Translations under genes and position numbers: made by a program
Assembly (NCBI GenBank): GCA_030652995.1
Contig: JAUSAG010000028.1
Location: 1-57,296, forward strand
Reading direction: 5' to 3'
DNA: 57,296 nt
From: Methylotenera sp.
Lineage (GTDB): Bacteria > Pseudomonadota > Gammaproteobacteria > Burkholderiales > Methylophilaceae
In this document: positions 19,368 through 28,064 of the stretch, piece by piece
Layout: every line of letters begins with the position of its first letter
Position numbering within the stretch: the first letter of the stretch is position 1
The notes under the pieces: generated by a model
The model's input: only the letters and a program-made list of their open reading frames with translations
Told to the model about the DNA's origin: nothing
The model's database searches: none

Positions 19368-19576
19368 CTTTAAGTACAAAATACAACCACTCGCTACTTT
19401 AAATAGCAAATTTCATAAAATCCAAGATGTTAATGTAGCGTTTAGTCGCGTCTGTAACCAATTTATAGCTATCAATGATTGCTGTTTATGGTGACTAAAA
19501 TGCGGCTAATCAGATAAGGGGACCTCTAATAATTCAAGTTTTTAAGTTAGTCAAGGTGCCCATAAATCAGACCACG

Positions 19577-20590
19577 CTAATGTAGCGTCAGTCGCATCAC
19601 ATCGCCCTGCTGCTCCATACGAAATTGCCCAATCACATTCATGCCTAGCAAAAAAGTATTGCCCAAGCCATTGCTGTAACTCACTTTTACATTTTTTAAT
19701 CTAAATTGCCCGATGGTCATTTCACGTGCGGTACCTAAACAAACATTCACTACACCATTGGCAGTTTGTGTTTTATATGGCTCACAATCAGTTACCCCTG
19801 CATGCTTGGCAAAATCTGACGATACGGCGGTAATAGTCGCGCCTGTATCTACCAAAAAATTGATTGGCACCTGATTGATGCTACCTTCAACCGCGTAATG
19901 TCCACCCACCACACGCTGCAAATTAAGCACGCCAACACCCTCTGGGCGCTGATCTTGCCCGCCCTCAATCACACCTAGTGACTTGCTGTAAGAAAACATA
20001 ATATCGGCAGGTGCATCTCCAAATGGCATAAGCCGTAAGTTAGCGACCTCAGCACCTTTAATTTCCAGCGCTTGCGGTGCAGTAACCTCTGCGCCATTGA
20101 TAAATCCCTTACTCAAATTACACCACGAAAGCCCGACCTGCACTTTTAAATCATAATTGGCTGCGGGTAAATGCACTTGGCTAGATTGCCGTGGATGCAA
20201 CATCACCACCTTAAAACGCGCTGCCGTTGCAGGGTCAGATAAAATTAACAGCATTGGAAATACATGCTCGTTAGACACATAAAACCGCGAATGTAGCTTA
20301 TTTTGCTGATTTTTAGCTTGAGGATAAGTGAACTGACTGCCATTGGGTGGCAAACTAGACTCGCAGCCGTCAGCGTTTGCCATGACTGGCGCACTCGGTT
20401 CTGTAGATGGTGGTGCTAAATTTGTAACCTTACCCGTTAAACGTTCAAAGGCATGGCTAAACCGTGTAGATAAATCCATCACGGGTGCCCACTCAAAAAA
20501 CCAAACCCAAAACCCGATCATCAAAAACAAGACCACCAGTTTTAACGCACCACTCAATGCAGATTTTTTGGGTGTGGGTTCAGTCATCAC
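19577..20590 (-). CDS. Retropepsin-like aspartic protease, membrane anchored
   Basis: 337 residues. One membrane anchor near the N-terminus (about 12-30), a periplasmic spacer region, then a retroviral-type aspartic protease fold in the C-terminal third with the catalytic motif FLVDTGATITAVS and the second flap-side segment LLGMNVIGQF. Proteins of this clan are single-domain and work as dimers. It follows the lipoprotein and secretin on the same strand, so it may belong to the pilus operon as an accessory, but the 50-bp gap leaves this open. Substrate unknown. Confidence 0.8.
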   Translation of the reverse strand: MMTEPTPKKSALSGALKLVVLFLMIGFWVWFFEWAPVMDLSTRFSHAFERLTGKVTNLAPPSTEPSAPVMANADGCESSLPPNGSQFTYPQAKNQQNKLHSRFYVSNEHVFPMLLILSDPATAARFKVVMLHPRQSSQVHLPAANYDLKVQVGLSWCNLSKGFINGAEVTAPQALEIKGAEVANLRLMPFGDAPADIMFSYSKSLGVIEGGQDQRPEGVGVLNLQRVVGGHYAVEGSINQVPINFLVDTGATITAVSSDFAKHAGVTDCEPYKTQTANGVVNVCLGTAREMTIGQFRLKNVKVSYSNGLGNTFLLGMNVIGQFRMEQQGDVMRLTLH

Positions 20591-20643
20591 GCTATATTCA
20601 ATTTTTAAATATCAATAATCACTATCAGTCAACGCTATAACCA

Positions 20644-21312
20644 TTAACGACATAAGCGTCTATTTTTACCTTTGCAACCTTCAAACAACCAAGCTTCATC
20701 TTTATCAATATAGTAAGCGTCAGCATTAAGCATGACATATCGATTGTTATGAATAATTGAGGTGGAAACTAATAATTCGACTCCAGTCTCTCCTGGGTTA
20801 ACTGCCCTGTATCCATCATATGAAGCTGCAGCAACGACAGAACCTAATCCAAGATTAGTCGTTGACCAATATTTCAAAGCATCGCGTAATACCCAAAAAC
20901 CAACCACTCCACCTGTGGCCATTCCTGGTTTGTAACCAAACAATCTTGGTTCAAATGATGATGCATGCCGAATAACCTGTGCCTCATAGCCAACTTCAAT
21001 TGCACCCTCCTTTGTAGCAGATACCGTATAACCCGCATCAATCAACCCAGCAATCATGTACTTGCGAAATGCACGACCAAAGTCAGTGCTACCATTATCT
21101 GAAACGTATAAAGGGCTACCGTTTAAAGTGGCTTGTTTTGCTAAAGCTAATCGCGTCTGATCGACTGCATCTGTTGCAATCATTCCCCAATGTTGGGCTG
21201 CCATTGCTTTTCTTTGCGCAGTAGATTGAAAGCTTTTCGCTTGTGGAATTTCAGTAGCACAAGAAGTTAAGAAAATCGATGAAACAATCATAAAAAAAGC
21301 AGTAAATTTCAT
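20644..21312 (-). CDS. Putative outer-membrane or periplasmic lipoprotein of unknown function
   Basis: 222 residues. Signal peptide with lipobox LTSC (lipidated Cys about residue 18). The body is mixed alpha/beta with no motif I recognise; it has Gly-rich hydrophobic stretches (MATGGVVGFWVL, LGLGSVVAAAS) in the middle and a Cys-Lys-rich tail. It begins 34 bp after the secretin gene, so co-transcription is likely. It may be a pilotin-like or assembly factor, but nothing in the sequence proves this. Confidence 0.6.
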   Translation of the reverse strand: MKFTAFFMIVSSIFLTSCATEIPQAKSFQSTAQRKAMAAQHWGMIATDAVDQTRLALAKQATLNGSPLYVSDNGSTDFGRAFRKYMIAGLIDAGYTVSATKEGAIEVGYEAQVIRHASSFEPRLFGYKPGMATGGVVGFWVLRDALKYWSTTNLGLGSVVAAASYDGYRAVNPGETGVELLVSTSIIHNNRYVMLNADAYYIDKDEAWLFEGCKGKNRRLCR

Positions 21313-21345
21313 ACATTGTCTTTCATAATTAATTAGGGCGAATCA

Positions 21346-23835
21346 TTACCACTCTTGCTCGGTCATCGGCTCCATGACATTCCTAGTGATATCATCAGAC
21401 TCAGAGGCAGTACTAATAATATGTGGTGTAATTAATAGCACCATTTCCGTGCGGCTAGTCACATCTTTTTTACCTTTAAATAGCTCTCCTAATAAGGGAA
21501 TGCTGCTAAATATAGGCACTCTTGTATCAACTTTGCTCTCACTGTTTTTAATCAATCCACCAATCGCCACAGTAAGCCCATCTTTAGCCGTCACAATACC
21601 GTTAATCGTTGCCACATTCAAACCATCAACAAACTGCTGTGTAAGGTTACCTGTCGCATCAGGCACTAGAACCTGAGATAAAGCACGTACAATACTCGTA
21701 ACAGATTGGTCAATTTCCATCGTTACTGTTCTATCCGCGTTAATTTTCGGAGTAATCGTCAATTTTGGCCCAACATCTTCCACTGAAGTGATGGGGGTAG
21801 GCGCTACAGTTGTTGGCGCGCCATTAGCTGGTGTTACCACTGTGCCAGGATTGAATCCAGTTGTAATTAAATTCTGCGTACCTACAAATAACTCTGATTT
21901 TCGGTTATTTGATGCTAACAGCACAGGCGAGCTAATGGTTTTAACTTTATTTTTCGTTTGTAACAGCTGTATTTTTGCGCTGATTTTATCGCTTAAAAAT
22001 TGATAAACTAATGAACCTGCGGCGGTTGTTAAATTGTGTTGCTTGGCAAGGGTCCCCAAATACCCCGCATCGAAAGGGGTCGCATTGCCAGGCACTACCG
22101 TCAAGGCAGGTACAGGAGGTAACGGAGGATCTCCAGGCAACCAAACTCCAGGACCTTTTTTAACCGCACCAGCCTGATAATTAACATCAAACAACTGCTC
22201 AAAGCTATCACCTGCTGACAGCTCCAGAATTTTCATTTCCAACAAAACCTGCGGAACAGGTCTATCCATTTCCTTTATTAAATGCTCAATGTCTTTAATA
22301 GCAGCATTATCGCTGGTTCGAATAATGATTAGATTATGCTCACAATTTACACTCAAAAAAATGAGAGGCTCACTACTGCCAACTTTTCTTAAACCCTCTG
22401 AATTCACTACATTACTGCCAGTATTTTCAGTAGTATCTTCAAGCATCTGTAATTGATCAGGTGTCAATTGATCATTGACACGACTTGAAAACGGATTATT
22501 CATTCCTTGGTTACGCCCATTTCGACCTGAAAGTAAGTTACGATTAGCTTGGCCACCTATACCACCTATACCACCTATACCACCTACACCACCTCTCCCA
22601 CCCACGCCACCCATGCCACCCCTACCGCCAGCATTTCCTGTAGCACTACCACCTAGCTTTCTTACCGCGCCAGCATCGCATAGTTGTGAAATAATAACGC
22701 GCTGATTATAAATATCACGTATTACTGTCGCCACTTCAGTGGGGTTAGGATGCAACAGATTAAAAATTCTTGTTGTATCTTCTCTGTACACTACAACATC
22801 CCGTTGATATTCTTCTGTAGTCATAATACGGAAGGTTTTACTGATTTTATCTTGCCTATGCCATAAACCGCTGTTTTTGGTAATGGTATCTAACGCATCT
22901 TTTACTGAAATATTTTGCAAGAATACGGTCACGTTTTTCTTCGCAGCCTCCTCAGTCGCAACAATATTTAAACCTGACATATCAGCAAGGGCGCGCACAA
23001 CATCTAACATATTGGCTTGCTTAAACTCTAGTTTACTAATCACAGCATCTTCACCTGTTAATGGAGCTCTTGGTTTTGGCTTCATTGCACCCTGTGGCTT
23101 AGCTGTAATAATAGGTTCAGCAATAGGTAGCTTCACTTCACCAGCAGGTTGACCTATAACAGGTTTATTTTGTTGCTGCTCTATATTTGGCGTATCAAGT
23201 ATTGCTAATTTTTTTTTAGATAAATCTTGTTTTGGCAACACTTGCGGCATTTGTAATTTACCAACTCTTGCCTGAGAAGAAATATCCTCCGTTGCATTAG
23301 CAAGCTTTGGCATGGATGTATTTTCAAATTGCTTTACAGCAGAATCAGCAGTCACTGGCTTTACCGAAGCATTATTGACTGCATAAGTTTGTAGCGGTGC
23401 TGCATTTGCAACAGCTAGCGTAGCTTGTTGATCAAACGTTACGGATTTAACCTTTGTTTTTTTATAAACTGGCATCAATCCAGAACGAAGTGGTGACTGA
23501 CTTAATGGAATGTCTGGCGCTACACTGGTCGTTTCAATGTTGTCTTTTGCATTGGCATCATGCTCATATTGCTTGGTATATGATGTAGTTTCAACCGAGC
23601 TTTTATAAGAAGAGTCGTTCACACTATAAACAGAATTTGCACTAGGAGCCGCCGCAGCTAAGTGCTGTATAAAACTTGACTCAGTGGACGATACGCTAAC
23701 AGGCAAAGCCACCAAAACAACGCCTCCTAAAAAACATAAACGCAAATGGTCAGTTACTGATAACAATCTATTATTTGATACATTTTTAGTCACAATATAT
23801 TCACTCACTTGAAGTCGTACTTTAAAAACCACCAA
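21346..23835 (-). CDS. mshL: MshL/PilQ-type secretin (outer-membrane pore)
   Basis: Up to 829 residues. Signal region (about 30-50), a long disordered Pro/Lys/Ala region to about 255, a secretin N0-like domain (about 262-335, KQANMLDVVRALADMSGLNI), an N1-like domain, a Gly-rich insertion (about 402-428), then the secretin core with VGPKLTITPKINAD and the terminal VPIFSSIPLLGELFKG motif. It should form the channel for the pilus or pseudopilus. The first start codon is TTG at 23835; a GTG a little downstream is possible, so the start is uncertain. Preceded by the PilP-like gene. Confidence 0.88.
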   Translation of the reverse strand: MVVFKVRLQVSEYIVTKNVSNNRLLSVTDHLRLCFLGGVVLVALPVSVSSTESSFIQHLAAAAPSANSVYSVNDSSYKSSVETTSYTKQYEHDANAKDNIETTSVAPDIPLSQSPLRSGLMPVYKKTKVKSVTFDQQATLAVANAAPLQTYAVNNASVKPVTADSAVKQFENTSMPKLANATEDISSQARVGKLQMPQVLPKQDLSKKKLAILDTPNIEQQQNKPVIGQPAGEVKLPIAEPIITAKPQGAMKPKPRAPLTGEDAVISKLEFKQANMLDVVRALADMSGLNIVATEEAAKKNVTVFLQNISVKDALDTITKNSGLWHRQDKISKTFRIMTTEEYQRDVVVYREDTTRIFNLLHPNPTEVATVIRDIYNQRVIISQLCDAGAVRKLGGSATGNAGGRGGMGGVGGRGGVGGIGGIGGIGGQANRNLLSGRNGRNQGMNNPFSSRVNDQLTPDQLQMLEDTTENTGSNVVNSEGLRKVGSSEPLIFLSVNCEHNLIIIRTSDNAAIKDIEHLIKEMDRPVPQVLLEMKILELSAGDSFEQLFDVNYQAGAVKKGPGVWLPGDPPLPPVPALTVVPGNATPFDAGYLGTLAKQHNLTTAAGSLVYQFLSDKISAKIQLLQTKNKVKTISSPVLLASNNRKSELFVGTQNLITTGFNPGTVVTPANGAPTTVAPTPITSVEDVGPKLTITPKINADRTVTMEIDQSVTSIVRALSQVLVPDATGNLTQQFVDGLNVATINGIVTAKDGLTVAIGGLIKNSESKVDTRVPIFSSIPLLGELFKGKKDVTSRTEMVLLITPHIISTASESDDITRNVMEPMTEQEW
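22552..22628. repeat. Gly-rich microsatellite inside the secretin gene
   Basis: On the plus strand the 9-bp unit ATACCACCT is repeated about four times, then decays into related CCACC units. It encodes alternating Gly-Gly-Ile/Val/Met/Arg in the secretin N-domain. The unit is a multiple of three, so copy number can change without a frameshift. Confidence 0.8.
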
Positions 23836-23865
23836 AAACTACTACAAGATAAAAAGTACTCTTAG

Positions 23866-24369
23866 TTACTGCACAAGAATCACTTGATTTACCTGGCCTG
23901 TTTGTACGCGCACACCATTAATATCTACCTTAACTACTTTCACTACTGTATTCTGCCCAATAGCTTGCAAACCAATTTCGTCGCCCTCGGTTACCAAGTA
24001 AACACCTGCACCCTCAATTTCTAATAACGCAACCATTTTTTTTGTACCTTTGTTCATAAAGCCTTTAAGACGCATTTTGGGGATATTCTGTGGGCCATAC
24101 CCAGGTACAAAACCTTGCCCATTACCTGCGCGCGTTGCTGATTGACTGGCAGTTTCAGAATACATTTGATCACTTGTTGTAAAAGGATCACGAACTGACC
24201 GTACCTGGGACGGTGACGCTAATGAATAGTTATTTCCAGCAGCACCTGCGGCGCTGGGCTCAAAAGAAATTAACGCAGCAACCACAAATAACATAAAACA
24301 CAAATTCACTTTACGTAAATTGAAATCTAGCTTTTGAAAATACAAAAAACAGAACCTATTATTTTTCAA
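23866..24369 (-). CDS. PilP/GspC/MshK-like pilus assembly protein
   Basis: 167 residues from a TTG start; a membrane or signal segment at about 24-42, a disordered middle and a C-terminal beta domain (about 98-165: MRLKGFM, MVALLEI, YLVTEGDEIG, VVKVDINGVRV). This is the layout of inner-membrane proteins that contact the secretin. Located between the GspF and MshL genes as in MSHA-type loci. Confidence 0.7.
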   Translation of the reverse strand: MKNNRFCFLYFQKLDFNLRKVNLCFMLFVVAALISFEPSAAGAAGNNYSLASPSQVRSVRDPFTTSDQMYSETASQSATRAGNGQGFVPGYGPQNIPKMRLKGFMNKGTKKMVALLEIEGAGVYLVTEGDEIGLQAIGQNTVVKVVKVDINGVRVQTGQVNQVILVQ

Positions 24370-24375
24370 AATAAT

Positions 24376-25608
24376 CTAACCTTTCGCCAGTGAAAACATT
24401 GCCTGAAAGAACGAGTAATAAACAAAGCCAACAATACCGCCGATTACAAGAATAAGTGCGGGTTCAATCATCGCGCTTAATCGCTTTATCCCAACCTGTA
24501 ACTGAGCCTCATAGAACATGCCCAACTCCATCAACACGTGATCCAAAGTACCTGTTCGCTCTCCAATAGACACCATTTGCGTGACCAAATCTGGAATAGC
24601 TGGATGTTGGATACTTGAGGCCATATCTTTGCCCGTTAAGATCAGCGCTGAGGCAGACTGCAACTTAGTTGAAATGACTCGATTCCCAATGACATTTGCA
24701 CTAATCTTTAAAGCATCAAAAACAGTCAAGCCGCTACGCAACATCATAGAAAGTGACCATGTCAACTCTGCAATAGCACCATGAGTAAGTAATTTACCAA
24801 TGACAGGCACCTTTAGTAAAAATCCATCAATTTTCAATCGTCCAACTGGCTTTTGATATGCCACCGCAATAACAATGACAAATGCAACCATAGCGCCAAC
24901 AATATATATACCGTATTGCGTTGCAAAACTTGAAGCATCAATCAAAAACTGGGTAGATGGTGGTAAAGCATTACCCTTACTTGCCAAAAACTTTGCAAAT
25001 GCTGGAATAATTTTTGTCACCAAAAATGTCACAACCCCCATTGCCACTAACATCACCACACCAGGGTAAATAAGCGCGTTAATCGTTTGAGACTTCAATG
25101 CAACACGTTTCTCTAAGTGTGTTGCCAAGCGATCAGAAATCGCATCAATTTCACCAGTAAACTCGCCTGCTTTCATTAAATTTACTGCAATTAACGGAAA
25201 CACATCTTTGTGAACACTCATCGCCTGCGACAACTGACTACCCGACTCAATATCAGCAATCATCTTGCCGATAATATTACATAAGCGTTTACTCGAAATT
25301 TGTTTATGTGAAAGCTGCAAAGCCTGTATTACTGGCAAGCCAGCACGTAACATAAAAGAAAGCTGCTTAAAGAAAAAAACTAAGTCCCGCGTTGGCACAG
25401 AGCGCATATCACTCAAACTTGAGAAGTTAATCTCTTTGGCTAGCCCAACTTTATCTACCGATTCTCCGTCTGCAATTTGATTGATTTTGACGACAAATAA
25501 ATTTTGCTGTCTTAATTGTGCAACAGCAGTACGTGAGTCAACAGCCTGAGTCGAACCTTTACTTTCCTTACCTTTAGTGTCAACCGCCGTATATTTAAAT
25601 GCTGGCAT
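24376..25608 (-). CDS. Type II secretion/pilus inner-membrane platform protein GspF/MshG
   Basis: 410 residues, standard length. Two T2SSF domains (about 75-200 and 275-400), each with the cytosolic helical bundle and flanking membrane segments; the N-terminal FKYTAVDTKGKESKGS is typical. It anchors the pseudopilus and contacts the ATPase. Two bases separate it from the upstream gspE-like gene, so the two are coupled. Confidence 0.94.
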   Translation of the reverse strand: MPAFKYTAVDTKGKESKGSTQAVDSRTAVAQLRQQNLFVVKINQIADGESVDKVGLAKEINFSSLSDMRSVPTRDLVFFFKQLSFMLRAGLPVIQALQLSHKQISSKRLCNIIGKMIADIESGSQLSQAMSVHKDVFPLIAVNLMKAGEFTGEIDAISDRLATHLEKRVALKSQTINALIYPGVVMLVAMGVVTFLVTKIIPAFAKFLASKGNALPPSTQFLIDASSFATQYGIYIVGAMVAFVIVIAVAYQKPVGRLKIDGFLLKVPVIGKLLTHGAIAELTWSLSMMLRSGLTVFDALKISANVIGNRVISTKLQSASALILTGKDMASSIQHPAIPDLVTQMVSIGERTGTLDHVLMELGMFYEAQLQVGIKRLSAMIEPALILVIGGIVGFVYYSFFQAMFSLAKG

Positions 25609-25610
25609 AC

Positions 25611-27233
25611 TTAATCTCTTTTGATAGCTACGGTTTGCAACTCATCAATAGTCGTAGCACCCGCTAGCACCTTAGCTTTGCCATCATCCCACATAGCGCG
25701 TAATCGGCTACCTGCCGCAGAGACGATATCATCCTCAGTGCATCCTCTTGCAACAAGTTTACTCAACTGCTCATCAAACCATAACGTTTCAAACAGACCT
25801 AATCGACCGCGATAGCCAGACCCTTGGCAATAAGCACAGCCTTTTGGGCTATAAATAATGACATCTTTTTCTTTTACATCTAGCAAATCTCGCTCTTCAG
25901 CATTTGCAGAACGCGCAACTTTGCAATGTGGACACAATCGACGCACCAAGCGCTGCGCAATCACAGCATTCATGGTTGAACCAATTAAAAAAGGTTCACA
26001 GCCAATATCAATTAAGCGCGCGACAGTACCAACCGCAGTATTAGTATGTAGCGTAGAAAACACCAAATGCCCCGTCATTGCAGCTTTTAATGCAACGTCA
26101 GCTGTTTCAGCATCACGAATTTCCCCCACCATTAACACATCAGGGTCATGCCGTAATAACGACCTTAAAGCATCTGCAAAGCTTATTTTTGCACCAGTCT
26201 GAATTTGAGAAACACCATCCATCACATATTCAATCGGGTTTTCGACCGTCATAATATTTATTTCAGGATGATTAATTTCCTGAAGGGCTGCAAATAAAGT
26301 GGTGGACTTCCCGCTACCAGTTGGGCCAGTCAATAGAATCATGCCAAATGGCTTACGAATCGCCTGCCGAAATTGCTTCAGATCATCTTCTAACATACCA
26401 AGATCAGTCAGTGTTAATCCCTGAGACTCTTGCCCCAACAACCGCATTGTCACGCGTTCACCTAGCCGCGTGGGCGCTGTAGCAACGCGGATATTAAACT
26501 CACGATCGATAGGTGGCGCTAATTTGTAGCTAAAACCGCCATCTTGCGGCTCACGCTGTTCTGCGATATCAAGGTTTGCCAATACTTTAACGCGTGAAAC
26601 CAACCCAGCAGCAACCATAGCATCAGCTTCAACAGGATAATCACGCAACCTACCATCCACACGCAAACGCACTCTTAAGCCATTTTCTTCAACTACAAAA
26701 TGCACATCAGAGGCACGGTTAAGATAAGACTCTCGCAAAATGTCATCTAACATCTGTACCAAATCTGTTTCTAACTTAGCAACAGGCGCATCGCTCACAA
26801 GCAATGCTTTTTCAATACTGATTCTCAATGCTTGCGGGTCAGCTAATACAATAGGCAAATGTCGCCCTACAGCACGCTGCACCGAATCTACAGTCGCCCT
26901 ATCATCAGGGTCAGAAAGTGCTAACATTTGTACTCCTGTTGCGTTTAAAACAGGCAATACTTGTTTACGGCTAATTAAGCTATGTGGAATCTTTTTAAGT
27001 AAATCTGAAGGGAAGTTATATCCATATGCTGCTATATCTATGTAATCAATTCCCCTTGCCTCCGCATATGCCCGATACAATGCAGAGACAGGAAAGCGAT
27101 AATGTGCAGTCACCATAGAGACGAGACCAGTACGCAATTTTCGTGCTTCACCACGTAGCCGATTCAACACCTCAACTTCAATCAAACCACGCTGCACCGC
27201 AGCATTAATCAAATGATCTTCGGTTAACGCCAT
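25611..27233 (-). CDS. Type II secretion/pilus assembly ATPase GspE/MshE
   Basis: 540 residues. N-terminal GspE domain (about 1-140), core ATPase with Walker A GPTGSGKST (about 300), Asp box, Walker B LMVGEIRD and His box STLHTN, and a tetracysteine zinc element (CPHC and CAYC). This is the extension motor for a pilus or pseudopilus. No retraction ATPase (PilT) is visible in the locus. Confidence 0.95.
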   Translation of the reverse strand: MALTEDHLINAAVQRGLIEVEVLNRLRGEARKLRTGLVSMVTAHYRFPVSALYRAYAEARGIDYIDIAAYGYNFPSDLLKKIPHSLISRKQVLPVLNATGVQMLALSDPDDRATVDSVQRAVGRHLPIVLADPQALRISIEKALLVSDAPVAKLETDLVQMLDDILRESYLNRASDVHFVVEENGLRVRLRVDGRLRDYPVEADAMVAAGLVSRVKVLANLDIAEQREPQDGGFSYKLAPPIDREFNIRVATAPTRLGERVTMRLLGQESQGLTLTDLGMLEDDLKQFRQAIRKPFGMILLTGPTGSGKSTTLFAALQEINHPEINIMTVENPIEYVMDGVSQIQTGAKISFADALRSLLRHDPDVLMVGEIRDAETADVALKAAMTGHLVFSTLHTNTAVGTVARLIDIGCEPFLIGSTMNAVIAQRLVRRLCPHCKVARSANAEERDLLDVKEKDVIIYSPKGCAYCQGSGYRGRLGLFETLWFDEQLSKLVARGCTEDDIVSAAGSRLRAMWDDGKAKVLAGATTIDELQTVAIKRD

Positions 27234-27284
27234 CTTAGGCTACCCTTAAAAAACACATCAGACATAAACTATTTATTTGGATAA

Positions 27285-28064
27285 TCACAATGCAAGCACC
27301 AACTGCGCACTCAATGGCTGTGGAACACCAAGTGGCATATCTGCAGCAATTACCGCGATATCCAACTTCACAACGGTTACCTGCCATGGCAATTGATCTA
27401 ACCCTCGAATAAAACTCCTAATCCCTTCAAAATCGCCTTCTACACTCATGGTTTGTAAAGGACGGTGAAAAATACTACCAGGTGCTAGACGCGCTAACCA
27501 ACCTAAGTCCTCAGATGGAATCACAATTTGCGCTTGGGTGGCCTCTTCTTTCTTAACTGCCACTTTAGCTGGCCCCTTACCTGCTCGCGCAAGCCTTGCC
27601 GCGCGCTCCGCTTCTCTTTGTGCTTTTCTTGCTGCACGTTTTGCATCAGCCTGAGAGACAACAGCACCAGCTGCTGCACTTATACTGGATGTAGCTTCAA
27701 AAGCATTACTGCCACGAATTCGCACACCATGTTGCCGGGCTAATTCTGAAATACGTAACCTAAGCTCTTGAGAGTCTTCTGGAGCAAATCTAGACTCGAT
27801 GGTGGCAGAGTTAGCCTTAAGCAAGTTCACACTTTGAGTGAGGTCATTCAACTTATCTTCCAACTCGTCAAAATCTTCATCTGGCATTTCTGGAATCTCA
27901 GTATTCTGCAAATGCGCTTGAGACTTCAAGATAGCGGCCTGCATCTCAACGGTTGCTTTATACGCGGGCACAAACCTCAAAAAACTATACCCACCAATGA
28001 TCAATACAGTCACTACAAAAGCAGAAAGCACTTGCTCTCTTAAACTCAATTTTTGTAAATTCAT
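27285..28064 (-). CDS. PilO/MshJ-like pilus assembly protein
   Basis: 259 residues. Single membrane helix near the N-terminus (about 13-30), then a coiled coil (about 35-95), an Ala/Arg/Lys-rich insertion (about 125-160) and a ferredoxin-like C-terminal region. It overlaps the upstream PilMN-like gene by four bases (ATGA). The basic Ala-rich insertion is longer than in typical PilO. Confidence 0.72.
   Translation of the reverse strand: MNLQKLSLREQVLSAFVVTVLIIGGYSFLRFVPAYKATVEMQAAILKSQAHLQNTEIPEMPDEDFDELEDKLNDLTQSVNLLKANSATIESRFAPEDSQELRLRISELARQHGVRIRGSNAFEATSSISAAAGAVVSQADAKRAARKAQREAERAARLARAGKGPAKVAVKKEEATQAQIVIPSEDLGWLARLAPGSIFHRPLQTMSVEGDFEGIRSFIRGLDQLPWQVTVVKLDIAVIAADMPLGVPQPLSAQLVLAL

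Noticed and set aside
19306-19494. 62-codon frame in the spacer upstream of the PepSY gene
   Set aside because: It runs through the TGGTTG activator motifs, has no ribosome site, and its composition follows the AT-rich spacer.
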